From NCBI RefSeq assembly GCF_949769195.1, contig NZ_OX458333.1, positions 1,302,001 to 1,366,000 on the forward strand: 64,000 nt of DNA, written 5' to 3'. The notes under the pieces are model-generated. The model was not told the DNA's origin. It did no database searches and saw only the letters and a list, made by a program, of their open reading frames with translations. How positions within the stretch are numbered: position 1 is the first letter of the stretch; each line of letters begins with the position of its first letter. Shown in pieces: positions 18,697 through 27,195 of this stretch. The stretch comes from Methylocaldum szegediense. GTDB lineage: Bacteria; Pseudomonadota; Gammaproteobacteria; Methylococcales; Methylococcaceae. A program made the position numbers and the translations under genes.

Positions 18697-19462
18697 GCGC
18701 GGAGTCCTCCAGGAGTTGGGTGCTTTCTTCCAGCCAGCGGATGACGGACAGTGCTCCGGCATGGCTTTCCACCAGAGCCGTGCAACTTTCCACCCAATCG
18801 CCGCAGTTTCCGTACAGTGTGCCGTGCTCGGTCGTTCGAATGGTGGCGTGATGGATATGGCCGCAAATCACGCCGTCCAGATTCTGTTCATGGGCCTCGT
18901 GGATCAGTACCCGTTCGAAATCGAAGATGAAGTTCACCGCATTCTTCACTTTGTGCTTGACGTAGGCCGACATCGACCAGTACGGAAAACCGAGAATGCG
19001 GCGGACATGATTGAACCAGCGGTTAACCTCGATCAGAAAGTCGTAGGCACCGCTGCCCAAAACCGCCAGCCAGCGGCTGGAGCAGACCACGCCGTCGAAC
19101 TCGTCGCCATGCAGCACCAGAAGCCGGCGTCCGGTCGCCGTCTCGTGGACCGCGCTGGCGTGGATCTCGATGCCGTTGAACACCGTGCCGATATAGCCGC
19201 GGAAGATTTCGTCGTGGTTGCCCGGAATGTAAATCACCCGTGTGCCCCGAGCCGCCATCGCCATGACGGTGCGGACGATCTCGTTGTGCAGGCGGGGCCA
19301 GTAAACACCGCTCTTGAGCTTCCAGAAATCGATGATATCGCCCACCAGATAAAGGCGTTCGCATTCGATGTGCCGCAGAAAATCGAGGAGATATTCATCC
19401 TTGCAGCCCCTCGTCCCTAGATGTACGTCGGAAATCCAAACGGTACGGTATTTAAGCTTCAT
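18653..19462 (-). CDS. plcP: PlcP-type metallophosphoesterase (LpxH-like)
   Basis: A 269-aa calcineurin-like phosphoesterase of the COG2908 group. Metal-binding motifs are visible: WISDVHLGTRG, YLVGDIIDFW, IYIPGNHDEIF, VLHGDEFDGVV and GVICGHIHHA. Automatic annotation would usually call it UDP-2,3-diacylglucosamine hydrolase. The SDVHLGTRGCK start, the GDWVESCTALVE segment and the adjacency to an Agt-like glycosyltransferase and ornithine-lipid genes fit PlcP instead, which strips headgroups from phospholipids to release diacylglycerol during phosphate starvation. That functional choice is inference. The 3' end overlaps the agt start by about 44 bases. Confidence 0.8.
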   Translation of the reverse strand: MKLKYRTVWISDVHLGTRGCKDEYLLDFLRHIECERLYLVGDIIDFWKLKSGVYWPRLHNEIVRTVMAMAARGTRVIYIPGNHDEIFRGYIGTVFNGIEIHASAVHETATGRRLLVLHGDEFDGVVCSSRWLAVLGSGAYDFLIEVNRWFNHVRRILGFPYWSMSAYVKHKVKNAVNFIFDFERVLIHEAHEQNLDGVICGHIHHATIRTTEHGTLYGNCGDWVESCTALVESHAGALSVIRWLEESTQLLEDSALETRADNGRLATTN

Positions 19463-19535
19463 GGATTGCCCTTGCAGCGGTTGAAACGAGCGAAGACCTA
19501 AATTCGCGCTTCTTAAAAGCGCCGTGACGAAGCGG

Positions 19536-20321
19536 TTACGAAGTCATGATGCCCAGCCAGCGTGACGGAGCCTCGGCACCCAGCGCGGTAGCGATCTGGC
19601 GACGAGTGGTCTGCGCCAACTCGTTCGGTCCTGGTCCAGGAGGAACGGTAGGGCAATAGCGCAAATCAAGATCGATCCGATCGAGCTTGAGGATGCCGAG
19701 GAGGTGCGGTAGAAACGCGTCATCCCCGACAAACGGAGCGCACCGCGCCGCTTCGCCCTCATAACGTAGAGCGACCGCCTGGACGCGGACTCTCGCCCGC
19801 TGCGCAGGGAGGAACAGCTTGCCGTGGAAGCGCAGCACCCGGTTGCCCGTGGAAGTTGTGCCTTCCGGGAACAACACGAGCCGTTTGCCCTGACGTAACT
19901 GCCATACCATCCGCTCGGCCACGACTGCGCTCTGCGCGGCATCGCCTCGTTGAACGAAGAGCGTGCCGATTCGTTTCGCGAGATAGCCGAGAACGGGCCA
20001 GTCGGCGACTTCACGTTTGGCGATGAACAAACAGGGGCCTTGCGCGCCGATAGCGATGATGTCCAGCCAAGAAACGTGGTTGGCGACGATCAACCCGGCG
20101 AGCGGATCGGGCCGACCGTGGATGTGGAGACGCAGATTGAGAATCCGGCAAACGGCGCGATTCCAGGTCACCATGATGGCATCGTTCCATTGGGTTGCCC
20201 GCCTCCCCGCCAGAAAGATCCGCGCTGCCGGCATGAGCACGCTGACGGCTACGATGCCTGCCGCGAACATGGCGGCGACCGCCAGAACCCTAAACCACTG
20301 CCGCCAGCGCTGCACACGCAT
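19536..20321 (-). CDS. olsA: OlsA-like lyso-ornithine-lipid O-acyltransferase (PlsC family)
   Basis: Start ATG 20321 has AGGAAA just upstream and gives 261 aa. The PlsC acyltransferase motifs are present: NHVSWLD at residues 81-87 (the NHx4D catalytic motif) and FPEGTTST from residue 151, with a hydrophobic N-terminal anchor. It overlaps the upstream OlsB-like gene by 32 bases, the arrangement expected for olsB-olsA, in which OlsB makes lyso-ornithine lipid and OlsA adds the second acyl chain. A general 1-acylglycerol-3-phosphate acyltransferase is possible on sequence alone; context decides for OlsA. Confidence 0.78.
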   Translation of the reverse strand: MRVQRWRQWFRVLAVAAMFAAGIVAVSVLMPAARIFLAGRRATQWNDAIMVTWNRAVCRILNLRLHIHGRPDPLAGLIVANHVSWLDIIAIGAQGPCLFIAKREVADWPVLGYLAKRIGTLFVQRGDAAQSAVVAERMVWQLRQGKRLVLFPEGTTSTGNRVLRFHGKLFLPAQRARVRVQAVALRYEGEAARCAPFVGDDAFLPHLLGILKLDRIDLDLRYCPTVPPGPGPNELAQTTRRQIATALGAEAPSRWLGIMTS

Positions 20322-21081
20322 TTTCCTGCTTGCTGGCGATGAAGCGCTTCTCGTAGCGGGTCTGCATACGGGAAAGGTCCAGCAGGATGAATACATCCAT
20401 GACGCCGAAGTCCTCGTCCCAGAAAGGCTCGCCCAGGACCCAGCAGCCCAGCCTCAGATAGGCCCGCAACAGAGGAGGAATGCCGCTTTCGTCCTGAACG
20501 CAGCGCTTATGTTCGGGCACCGGATTTCTTGCTTTTACCATCAGTTCGGCCGGGCCGAACTGGCTCGGCTCGATCCGGCGGTAAACCGCGTCGACCGCGA
20601 AGCCGCGAGGTCCCGGCGGGATGCTGGCGCAGCCCATCAAATAATTGAAACGACCGTTGTAGACATAGTCCGCCAGTCCATTCCACAAGGTCCCTAGAAC
20701 CACGCTGCCGCGATGGGACGGATCGACGCAGGTGCGGCCGATTTCGAGAAAACGTCCGGGCAGAGCCAGAACCCTGTCGAGATGGAATTCACTCTCGGAA
20801 TAAAACCGCCCCAGCCGCGCTGCCTGAAGATCGCTCAGCAGACGGGTACAGGCGACGATCTTTCCGGTTTGGCTATCGCGTACCAACAAGTGGTCGCAGT
20901 AGTCGTCGATCTCGTCATCATCGAGACCCTCGATCCTGGAGTGCAGGCGAGCTCCCATCTCTTCGACGAACACGTGGTAGCGCAGGGCTTGGGTCGCGCG
21001 GATGGTCGCCGTATCGTGGGCAATTTCGGAGACGTAGCGGCGAGGGCGGGACGAGAGAGAAATGGCGTCTTGTACTGACAT
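20290..21081 (-). CDS. olsB: OlsB-like ornithine-acyl-ACP N-acyltransferase
   Basis: A 263-aa GNAT-fold acyltransferase of the hemolysin/OlsB group. Recognisable blocks are ALRYHVFVEEMGARL, DYCDHLLVRD, GRFYSESEFHLDRVLAL, FLEIGRTCVDPSHR, YLMGCASIP and, near the end, PPLLRAYLRLGCWVLGEPFWD. OlsB acylates the alpha-amino group of ornithine to give lyso-ornithine lipid, a phosphorus-free membrane lipid. It is the first gene of a minus-strand cluster with olsA, plcP and agt. Half-sites resembling a Pho box lie about 50-90 bases upstream of its ATG. An exosortase-associated acyltransferase annotation is an alternative, since these families are related. Confidence 0.8.
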   Translation of the reverse strand: MSVQDAISLSSRPRRYVSEIAHDTATIRATQALRYHVFVEEMGARLHSRIEGLDDDEIDDYCDHLLVRDSQTGKIVACTRLLSDLQAARLGRFYSESEFHLDRVLALPGRFLEIGRTCVDPSHRGSVVLGTLWNGLADYVYNGRFNYLMGCASIPPGPRGFAVDAVYRRIEPSQFGPAELMVKARNPVPEHKRCVQDESGIPPLLRAYLRLGCWVLGEPFWDEDFGVMDVFILLDLSRMQTRYEKRFIASKQENACAALAAVV

Positions 21082-21130
21082 GCAAGCCTTCCGTCTGTGC
21101 TTCGATGGAGCGGCACTTTACGGAAGCGGT

Positions 21131-21170
21131 ATGACACCAATATTGCGGTTGGGTGACGAATGGATGACAG
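21131..21170 (-). promoter_or_regulatory. Putative Pho-box array upstream of olsB
   Basis: On the plus strand four heptamers start at exactly 11-base steps: ATGACAC (21131), ATTGCGG (21142), GTGACGA (21153) and ATGACAG (21164). Read on the minus strand the last one is a perfect CTGTCAT half-site, and the 18-mer 21153-21170 has the CTGTCAT-N4-half-site layout of a PhoB box. The second half and the outer pair are degenerate. The array sits about 50-90 bases before the olsB start. The call rests on spacing and one perfect half-site. Confidence 0.55.
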
Positions 21171-21347
21171 CAGTTGGGGATGGAGGGCGTTATGGCGGGG
21201 TGTCGAAGTTCGCGTTTTATCCCAGTCTCGGATGAATCCTAGGGAAACCTGTTCATGACGGCCCCGGAGGTGCGAGCGAAAAGCTTCCTGCGGTATTTCA
21301 TGCTGTCCCAAAGGACGTGAAACCGCCCGCAGACGTTCATTACCGAT

Positions 21348-21376
21348 TTGTAACCAAACCTTAACGGCTTTGACAT
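21348..21376 (+). promoter_or_regulatory. Putative Pho-box array upstream of phoX
   Basis: Three heptamers at 11-base steps read TTGTAAC (21348), CCTTAAC (21359) and TTGACAT (21370), a layout similar to the degenerate enterobacterial phoE-type Pho box. They lie about 105-135 bases before the PhoX start. The rest of the 400-base region between olsB and phoX (21082-21482) shows no reading frame worth calling. No half-site is perfect, so this is weaker than the olsB-side array. Confidence 0.4.
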
Positions 21377-21482
21377 CCTGCCTCGGCATCATGTGACCGG
21401 GTTAAAGGCTCAGCGAGCGTTAACCCCTGAAAACTCAATGGAAAAAACCCGTTCCTATTACAAATTTAAGAGGGAGACACTC

Positions 21483-22925
21483 ATGAACAAATCACAAACG
21501 GCCACGTTAGCGGACCGAGTTCCTTTCGATCAGCTATCCATTCAACCCGTCATTAGCCGACGGGATTTTGTAAAAGGCAGCGCGGCTGTTGCCGCGTCGA
21601 CTGCTTTCGCGGCACTGTCGAATCGCGTCAGCGCGGCGCCGTTACCTTTTTCGGATGACTATGGGCCGCTACAAGTGACCAACTGCAAAGCGACCGGGTT
21701 GCCGCTGTTGGCGTTGCCGGAAGGTTTCGAATATATCTCGTTTGGCTGGACAGGACAGCCGCAGAGCGACGGAACGATTACGAACTCGCTCCATGACGGC
21801 ATGGCGGTAGTCGCCGCGCGCGGAAACACGATCGCATTGGTAAGAAATCATGAAGTCGGCAGCACCTCGGGCCGCAAAACCCATCCTGTCGGCAATCGCG
21901 GGGTTTATAACCCGGCGCAAGGCGGCGGCACGAGCACTTTGCTGTTCGATATCATCAAAGGCGAGTTCGTATCGTCCTATAACAGCCTCGGCGGCACGAT
22001 CCGCAATTGTGCCGGCGGCCCCACGCCATGGGGTACTTGGCTGTCATGCGAAGAGACTTTTCACAACTGGGGGGTCGGCAATCAAGGCTTCAATCACGGC
22101 TATGTGTTCGAAGTGCCCGGCTTCGGCATTTCGGACGGCAAGCCGATCCGGGAAATGGGCCGTTTTTCGCACGAAGCGGCGGCGGTCGATCCGGCAACCG
22201 GCTTCGTCTACCTAACCGAAGACACTGGCACATCCGGTTTCTACAAGTTCGAGCCTGAAGGTAGCTGGGGCGATCTGAAAGCCGGCGGCACCTTGTATGC
22301 GATGGTATTGAACAACACGCCCCGCTTGGACACCCGATTCGCCACCCAGGGTACCGTTTGGGACGTAACCTGGCAGGAAATTCCCGATCCCGATGCCAAG
22401 AGCGAACAATGCTTCGCACAAGCGAACCATGCCGCGATCATATCCCGTGGAGAAGGCTGCTGGTACGACCACGGCAAGATTTATTTCTGCGCGACTGACG
22501 GCGGCCCGGCCCGCCTGGGACAGATTTTTTGCTACGACCCGCGTGCGGAAACCTGCACATTGATCTTCAATTCGCCCGACGGCAGCGCCGTCAACGGTCC
22601 CGACAATATCGCGGTAAGCCCCAGGGGCTCGATCCTGATGTGCGAGGACGGCAGCTCAAACCCCAAACGCTTGGTCGGGTTAACCCAAACCGGCCAGACA
22701 TTCACCTTCGCGGAAAACCGGATGGCCTTTCAGTCCGGTTGGATCGACGCGATCGATGCGGCTTATCCCGGAACCAAGGCAGGCTTCCTTTCCAGTCCTA
22801 CCGGCGATTTCCGAGGCAACGAATGGGCCGGCGCAACATTTCACGGACGCTGGCTGTTCGTCAATATCCAGACGCCGGGCGTTACGTTCGCCATTACCGG
22901 TCCTTGGGAAAACGGCGCTCTGTAA
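21483..22925 (+). CDS. phoX: PhoX-family phosphatase, Tat-exported
   Basis: A 480-aa protein of the PhoX/DUF839 family. I use ATG 21483, preceded by GAGGGAGAC; an ATG at 21438 lies further upstream in frame. The N-terminus has a twin-arginine signal, SRRDFVKGSAAVAAS, so export of a folded, metal-loaded enzyme is expected, and tatABC lies 0.8 kb downstream. The family's metal-site region is visible as LSCEETFHNWG, followed later by GEGCWYDHGKIYFCATDGG. PhoX enzymes are Ca/Fe-dependent phosphomonoesterases that release phosphate outside the cytoplasm. The divergent lipid-remodelling genes suggest a shared phosphate-starvation response. Confidence 0.87.
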   Translation: MNKSQTATLADRVPFDQLSIQPVISRRDFVKGSAAVAASTAFAALSNRVSAAPLPFSDDYGPLQVTNCKATGLPLLALPEGFEYISFGWTGQPQSDGTITNSLHDGMAVVAARGNTIALVRNHEVGSTSGRKTHPVGNRGVYNPAQGGGTSTLLFDIIKGEFVSSYNSLGGTIRNCAGGPTPWGTWLSCEETFHNWGVGNQGFNHGYVFEVPGFGISDGKPIREMGRFSHEAAAVDPATGFVYLTEDTGTSGFYKFEPEGSWGDLKAGGTLYAMVLNNTPRLDTRFATQGTVWDVTWQEIPDPDAKSEQCFAQANHAAIISRGEGCWYDHGKIYFCATDGGPARLGQIFCYDPRAETCTLIFNSPDGSAVNGPDNIAVSPRGSILMCEDGSSNPKRLVGLTQTGQTFTFAENRMAFQSGWIDAIDAAYPGTKAGFLSSPTGDFRGNEWAGATFHGRWLFVNIQTPGVTFAITGPWENGAL

Positions 22926-22935
22926 GCGAAGTTAG

Positions 22936-22960
22936 GGGAATCGCCAGCAATGCGATTCCC
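22936..22960 (+). terminator. Hairpin after phoX
   Basis: gggaatcgc and gcgattccc form a perfect 9-bp stem around a 7-base loop, eleven bases after the phoX stop. The T-tract is weak (ttctc), so it may be a terminator or an mRNA 3'-end stabiliser. Confidence 0.5.
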
Positions 22961-22992
22961 TTCTCGATAGCGTTCCACTTGAGAGGAGTTTA

Positions 22993-23562
22993 ATGATGAA
23001 TCCGTTTCTTGGCGTAGCGAGTCTTGTCGCGTTACTGGCGGGTGCCTCGGTGTCCAGTGCAAGCATTATCGGCGACGTCACCGGCGGCGGCGTGTTTTCG
23101 GATGACGTCTCGACTGCGGACGGTTGGGTTCTGAACAGTTCCGCGGGCAACGGTGTGGATTTCTGGACGCTGACAATCGACACACCCAGCTATCTGAGCG
23201 TGACGGTCGACGCCGAAATCGATTTCGGCATCAGCGTGTATCGAGGCGCGGTTTCCGATTCAATCGGCTTTGCCTTCGACAATGCCGCCAGCTTCGAAGA
23301 CCCCGTGACTTTCGAATTCGGTACTTTCATTGCCGGTACCCCGAATCTCGGTTTCGCCGGCAGCAGCCTGGAAGACATATTCTTATCGACCTCCGGTATC
23401 TATACGATCGCGGTCGGTGGTTCCGATTTCGGGTTTGCCGCACCTTATCCATATGACTTGGCGGTCAATGTTTCGGCCGTCCCGCTTCCTTCTACAGCAT
23501 GGCTGTTTTTTTCCGGACTGGCAGGTTTCCGAGGTTGGGCCAAGAGGCGCACTACAGCCTAG
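22993..23562 (+). CDS. PEP-CTERM-type exported protein
   Basis: A 189-aa secreted protein with an N-terminal signal peptide (MMNPFLGVASLVALLAGAS) and an acidic, low-complexity beta-rich middle. The C-terminus VPLPSTAWLFFSGLAG followed by AKRR is a PEP-CTERM/VPLP-type sorting tail: short motif, hydrophobic helix, basic end. Such proteins are cleaved by an exosortase and often attached to extracellular polysaccharide; the XrtA at 12.7 kb is a plausible processing enzyme, though the VPLP variant may prefer another exosortase. GAGAGGAG precedes the first of two tandem ATGs. The function of the mature part is not recognised. Confidence 0.85.
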   Translation: MMNPFLGVASLVALLAGASVSSASIIGDVTGGGVFSDDVSTADGWVLNSSAGNGVDFWTLTIDTPSYLSVTVDAEIDFGISVYRGAVSDSIGFAFDNAASFEDPVTFEFGTFIAGTPNLGFAGSSLEDIFLSTSGIYTIAVGGSDFGFAAPYPYDLAVNVSAVPLPSTAWLFFSGLAGFRGWAKRRTTA

Positions 23563-23695
23563 ACAGGGGGTATTTGGCAGCCATCGACCGGGTGCCCGAT
23601 CGTCCGCTCATTGCGGCAAATGCTCCCGGTCATGATGCTGCAACAATTGGCTGCTTTTATGTATGCACGTTCACAATGCACCGGAGGATTGCGCG

Positions 23696-23911
23696 ATGGG
23701 TTTAAGTATCTGGCAACTGTTGTTGGTCGCGGTTTTATTCCTGCTGATGTTCGGCCGGGGCAAGATACCCGCTCTGATGTCGGATCTGGCAGCAGGTATC
23801 AAGAGCTTTAAGGCCGGTCTAAGGGAGGACGAACCTGAAAGAACCGCGGCATCGAATCAGTTCGATCATCCCAAAACCGTATCAAAGTCGGCCACATCGA
23901 CAAACGATTAA
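23696..23911 (+). CDS. tatA: Sec-independent translocase subunit TatA
   Basis: A 71-aa protein with GGAGG eight bases before ATG 23696. It has the TatA/E layout: one N-terminal membrane helix (LSIWQLLLVAVLFLLMFG), the FGRGKIP hinge, an amphipathic helix and a charged tail. It forms the pore component of the twin-arginine pathway. tatB starts 13 bases downstream and tatC follows. PhoX upstream is an obvious Tat client. Confidence 0.88.
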   Translation: MGLSIWQLLLVAVLFLLMFGRGKIPALMSDLAAGIKSFKAGLREDEPERTAASNQFDHPKTVSKSATSTND

Positions 23912-23924
23912 CCAGGTTTGGCAT

Positions 23925-24308
23925 ATGTTCGATTTAGGATGGACGGAACTGGTTTTTTGCGGTGTATTGGCTTTGATCTTGGTCGGACCGAAGGACTTGC
24001 CCAAGCTGATGCGTTTAATCGGGGGTATCGTTAGACGCATAAAATCGTTATACCGCGACGTGCAAATGGGCCTCGGAACCCTGGAAAAGGAGATTGATCT
24101 CGCCAGCGGAGCCGATACTACGGAATCGTGGGTCGGCTACGTACCGGAGGAAATACGCAAGCTGCCGGAATATCTTCCCGAAAACTATGTTCCCGGTACT
24201 ATGAGCGCCGAGGAGCATGCCAAACGACGCGAGAAATACGAACTTAAATTGCAAGAATTAAAGCAATTGGCCGCGGAGCGAAGAGCCGCCTCGGAAGCGC
24301 CCAAATAA
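23925..24308 (+). CDS. tatB: Sec-independent translocase subunit TatB
   Basis: A 127-aa protein starting MFDLGWTELVFCGVLALILVG followed by PKDLPKLMRLIGG, the canonical TatB helix, hinge and amphipathic helix, then a long charged cytoplasmic tail ending in a basic, glutamine-rich stretch. TatB binds TatC in the receptor complex that recognises twin-arginine signals. Order and spacing are tatA-tatB-tatC. Confidence 0.92.
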   Translation: MFDLGWTELVFCGVLALILVGPKDLPKLMRLIGGIVRRIKSLYRDVQMGLGTLEKEIDLASGADTTESWVGYVPEEIRKLPEYLPENYVPGTMSAEEHAKRREKYELKLQELKQLAAERRAASEAPK

Positions 24309-24368
24309 TATTTTGTATGTCCGCGCTCACCGCGTTTCCCATCCAGCCGTTCAGTAGATCCCTGACCA

Positions 24369-25154
24369 ATGAGCGAAGAATTAGATCTGTCGAAAGCCCC
24401 TTTACTCACGCATTTGATCGAACTCCGCAGAAGGCTGATTTACTGTCTGTTATTTTTTGCCGCCGCATTTGCGGTCAGCTACAACTTCGCTGACAAAATC
24501 TACTCGTTTCTCTTGCAACCGCTGGAACAGGCGTTCGGAATCGTTGAAAACCGCCGAATGATTTATACCGGTCTGCACGAGGCATTCTTTACTTATTTGA
24601 AATTGTCTTGCTTTACGGCGTTTTTTTTCACGATTCCGTTGATCTTGATTCAGGTCTGGCGCTTCTTGGCGCCTGGTCTCTATTCCCATGAGCGGAGGTC
24701 GCTCTTTCCGCTGTTCTTGATGACGCCGATTCAATTCGTGGCCGGTGCGACATTGGCTTTTTATGTCGTAATGCCACTGGCCTGGTCGTTTTTTATCAGT
24801 TTCGAATCGATCGGCGGCGAATCCTCGCTTGCCGTCGCGCTGGAAGCGCGCTTAAGCGAGTATCTGAACATCGTCATTCAGCTGATCATTGGTTTCGGGC
24901 TTTGTTTTGAGTTGCCTATCCTGTTGATGATCTTGGCCAAAGTCGGCCTGATTTCGGCAAGTTCGCTGATTGAACACCGCCGCCACGCAGTAGTCTGCAT
25001 ATTTCTAGTCGCCGCGTTCATTACCCCGCCCGATTTGATATCGCAAATCGCACTCGGCACACCTATCGTGTTGCTCTACGAATTGTCGATAGTACTGATC
25101 AAACTGACCCAAGCCGATGCGACCCGCCAGATGCGGAAGCGAGCGATGCAGTAA
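24369..25154 (+). CDS. tatC: Sec-independent translocase subunit TatC
   Basis: A 261-aa inner-membrane protein. The N-terminus LTHLIELRRRLIYCLLFF is the conserved HLxELRxR motif that contacts the signal peptide; six hydrophobic segments follow, with FVAGATLAFYVVMPLAWSFF and FGLCFELPILLMILAKVG as typical blocks. It is the last gene of the Tat set; an IS630 element begins 56 bases after its stop. Confidence 0.95.
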   Translation: MSEELDLSKAPLLTHLIELRRRLIYCLLFFAAAFAVSYNFADKIYSFLLQPLEQAFGIVENRRMIYTGLHEAFFTYLKLSCFTAFFFTIPLILIQVWRFLAPGLYSHERRSLFPLFLMTPIQFVAGATLAFYVVMPLAWSFFISFESIGGESSLAVALEARLSEYLNIVIQLIIGFGLCFELPILLMILAKVGLISASSLIEHRRHAVVCIFLVAAFITPPDLISQIALGTPIVLLYELSIVLIKLTQADATRQMRKRAMQ

Positions 25155-25209
25155 CGACAACGCAAGCGGCCATTTAAGCGGCACCTTTCCTGGCTTGAAT
25201 GTCGCTCTA

Positions 25210-26430
25210 GTGCTCTGTCACCCGTCATAAGTGGGGTAGAGTTTGCGAAGTTTGATTCGGGCCTCTTTGGTGGTGAACTGCCATTGGGCTTTCACTTGGG
25301 TCTGGTTGCGGCGCTCGGTCCAGGCCTTGAGGTGTTGCTCCAGATCGGCCCGCTCACCCACCCGCTCGGGCAGATCGCGCGCCAGGGCACTTAAACCGAT
25401 TTCGGCCCTGTCCAGCCAACTGCCGTGCTTGGGCGTGTGATGGATCTCCAGCCGTTCGGCGATCCGGCGGGCTTCCTCGGGCGCAAAGGCCTCGTACAGG
25501 CTGGCGGTCGAGTGGGTATTGAGCTGATCCATCACCAGTACGACTTTGTCGGCCTCCCGATACCGGCCATCGACCAGGTCGCGGACGACCTGGGCAAAGT
25601 CCTTCCGGGTCCGGCCCTCGGTGATCTGGACTTCGCGCCACCCCGCCAAAGGCTCGAAGGCCAGGAACAGGCTCGCCACGCCATTGCGGACATAGACGCT
25701 GTCGTAGCGTTCCACCTGACCCGGTGCGGGCGGAAGCGGCTCCCGGACTTCACCCATCAATTGAGTGAAGGTCTCGTCCAAACAGACCACCGGCCGCTCG
25801 GGTTGATAGGGCCGTTGATAGACCTCCAGCACCTCTTCCATGTGGGCGACGAATTCGGCCGAGGCTTCGGGCGGAATCACCCACATCTTGCGCCGATGCG
25901 GTTGGAGTTCGTTTTTTTGAGTACGCGCCGGACCGTTTCATGCGAACAGGTTTCCGCGATTTCCAATTCGACCACTCGCTCCGCCAGCAGGCGCAGGGTC
26001 CAATGGGTCTTGCCTAAAGGCGGCGCGGAACAGGCCAGCGCGATTAACCGGGCTTCCTGGGCGCCATCCACAAGACGGGGGTACACCCGTTCGCTGGGCT
26101 TGGGCGCCAAGGCCGCTTCAAACCCCTGTTCGACGAAGCGTTCCCGGACCCGTTCGACTGTCCGGACGCTCACATTCAGCACCGATGCGACTTCGGCATC
26201 CGTGCGCTTGGGGCCGCCTTCGGCTTCGTCCGCCTGCAGTAGAATCCGGGCATGGGCCAGCTTCCGGGCCTCACCCTTGCCTTTGCCAATCAGTCCTTCC
26301 AACTCTTGCCGTTCCTCTGGGGTTAGCGTCACACGGTACTTCTTGGCCATCGTCGTCTCCCTGCCGTGGCTCAGCCACCCTGGCTGGCCTCCTTTCCATT
26401 TGACTCGTCAATCGAGAAGTGATGCAGCAC
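25210..26430. mobile_element. IS630-family insertion sequence
   Basis: The element is 1221 bp. Its ends read gtgctctgtcac (25210-25221) and, inverted, gtgatgcagcac (26419-26430), and it is flanked on both sides by TA, the target duplication expected for IS630 transposition. It carries one frameshifted transposase on the minus strand. It lies between tatC and an IS1380 remnant. Confidence 0.85.
25218..26350 (-). CDS. IS630 transposase, probable -1 frameshift product
   Basis: Two overlapping frames together give one IS630-type DDE transposase. The first (ATG 26350, ending about 25877) holds a helix-turn-helix half with VASVLNVSVRTVERVRERF. The second (to the stop at 25218) holds the catalytic half with VVCLDETFTQLMGE, LVMDQLNTHS and HHTPKHGSWLDRAEI. 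At 25912-25918 the minus strand reads a run of seven A directly after codons for VL; slipping back one base restores LKKNELQPHRRKMWVIPPE, the normal family continuation. This is a classic slippery site, so programmed -1 frameshifting is more likely than decay, although a sequencing error in the run cannot be excluded. Confidence 0.85.
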
Positions 26431-26604
26431 TAGCCCGAATATTTCATCAACTCCCTCTAGCGGGCTGCAGTAGCAGGGTGGTGGGCTCAAAGGCGTGCGA
26501 TTAGGAAGACAATAGGGCAAAAAGGAGCGGGTTTCTGAACAATAGACACAATTCCCCCTTACCCCCTGGTTTGTCATCGTGCCGAGGACCGCACTCGGGC
26601 CAGG

Positions 26605-27191
26605 TCAGGTCGCGAGGATACGGGCGGCGGTGAGGAAGGTCTCGCGCAGAGGATGGTGCGAGGCGAAGAGGATAGGAATGCGGCGCGTATTGCGCACCAC
26701 CGAGGCGCCGATTTTGAGCAGGTTCACCCGAATCGTCGCGGCAGTTGCCCGCGCCAGCTCGGTGCCGGCGAGGGCGATCTCGCGCAGGCGCTGCATCAGC
26801 GTATATGCGAGGGCGGCCCACAGCAGGCGCAGCGCGTTCGCGAGAAAGGTGTGGCAACTAGCGCGGTGCCGAAGAGGTCCAGTTGTGTTTCCTTGATCCG
26901 ATTTTGTTCGCCGCCTCCCTGCGGCTCACCCCTTCGGGGCTTTCGCTCTCGTTCGATCCGATCGAATGGGTCCGCTTCGCCGCGGAGGCAGTAGTGGTGG
27001 TCACAGAGGGCATCTGCCGGAAGGTCAAGGTGGGTCACCACGAAGCGGGGATTGGGGGCTTGGCTGCCAAACTCCAGGCGGGTGACGAGGCGCCGTTCGC
27101 GGTTCCACGAGTCGGCGGCGTAGCGGAATTCATGAATACGGCGCGGCTTGAGGCCGGTTTCGGTAAAAGCGGCTTTAGTGCCAGTGGCACC
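26605..27191 (-). pseudogene. IS1380-family transposase remnant
   Basis: Only the C-terminal third of an IS1380-type transposase survives. It begins at about 27180 with TKAAFTETGLKPRR and FRYAADSWNRERRLV, continues FVVTHLDLPADALCDHHYC, then NRIKETQLDLFG, and after one frameshift ends with ALAGTELARATAATIRVNL and the stop at 26605. Between the GEA and NRIKE motifs sits an in-frame insert of about 22 codons (roughly 26915-26983) absent from the family. The fragment abuts the stop codon of the broken M14-type gene. The 170 bases between it and the IS630 element hold nothing recognisable. Confidence 0.78.
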
Positions 27192-27195
27192 TTAT

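Noticed and set aside
25425-26504. 359-codon plus-strand frame across the IS630 element
   Set aside because: It is antisense to the transposase, whose motifs and ends explain the region.
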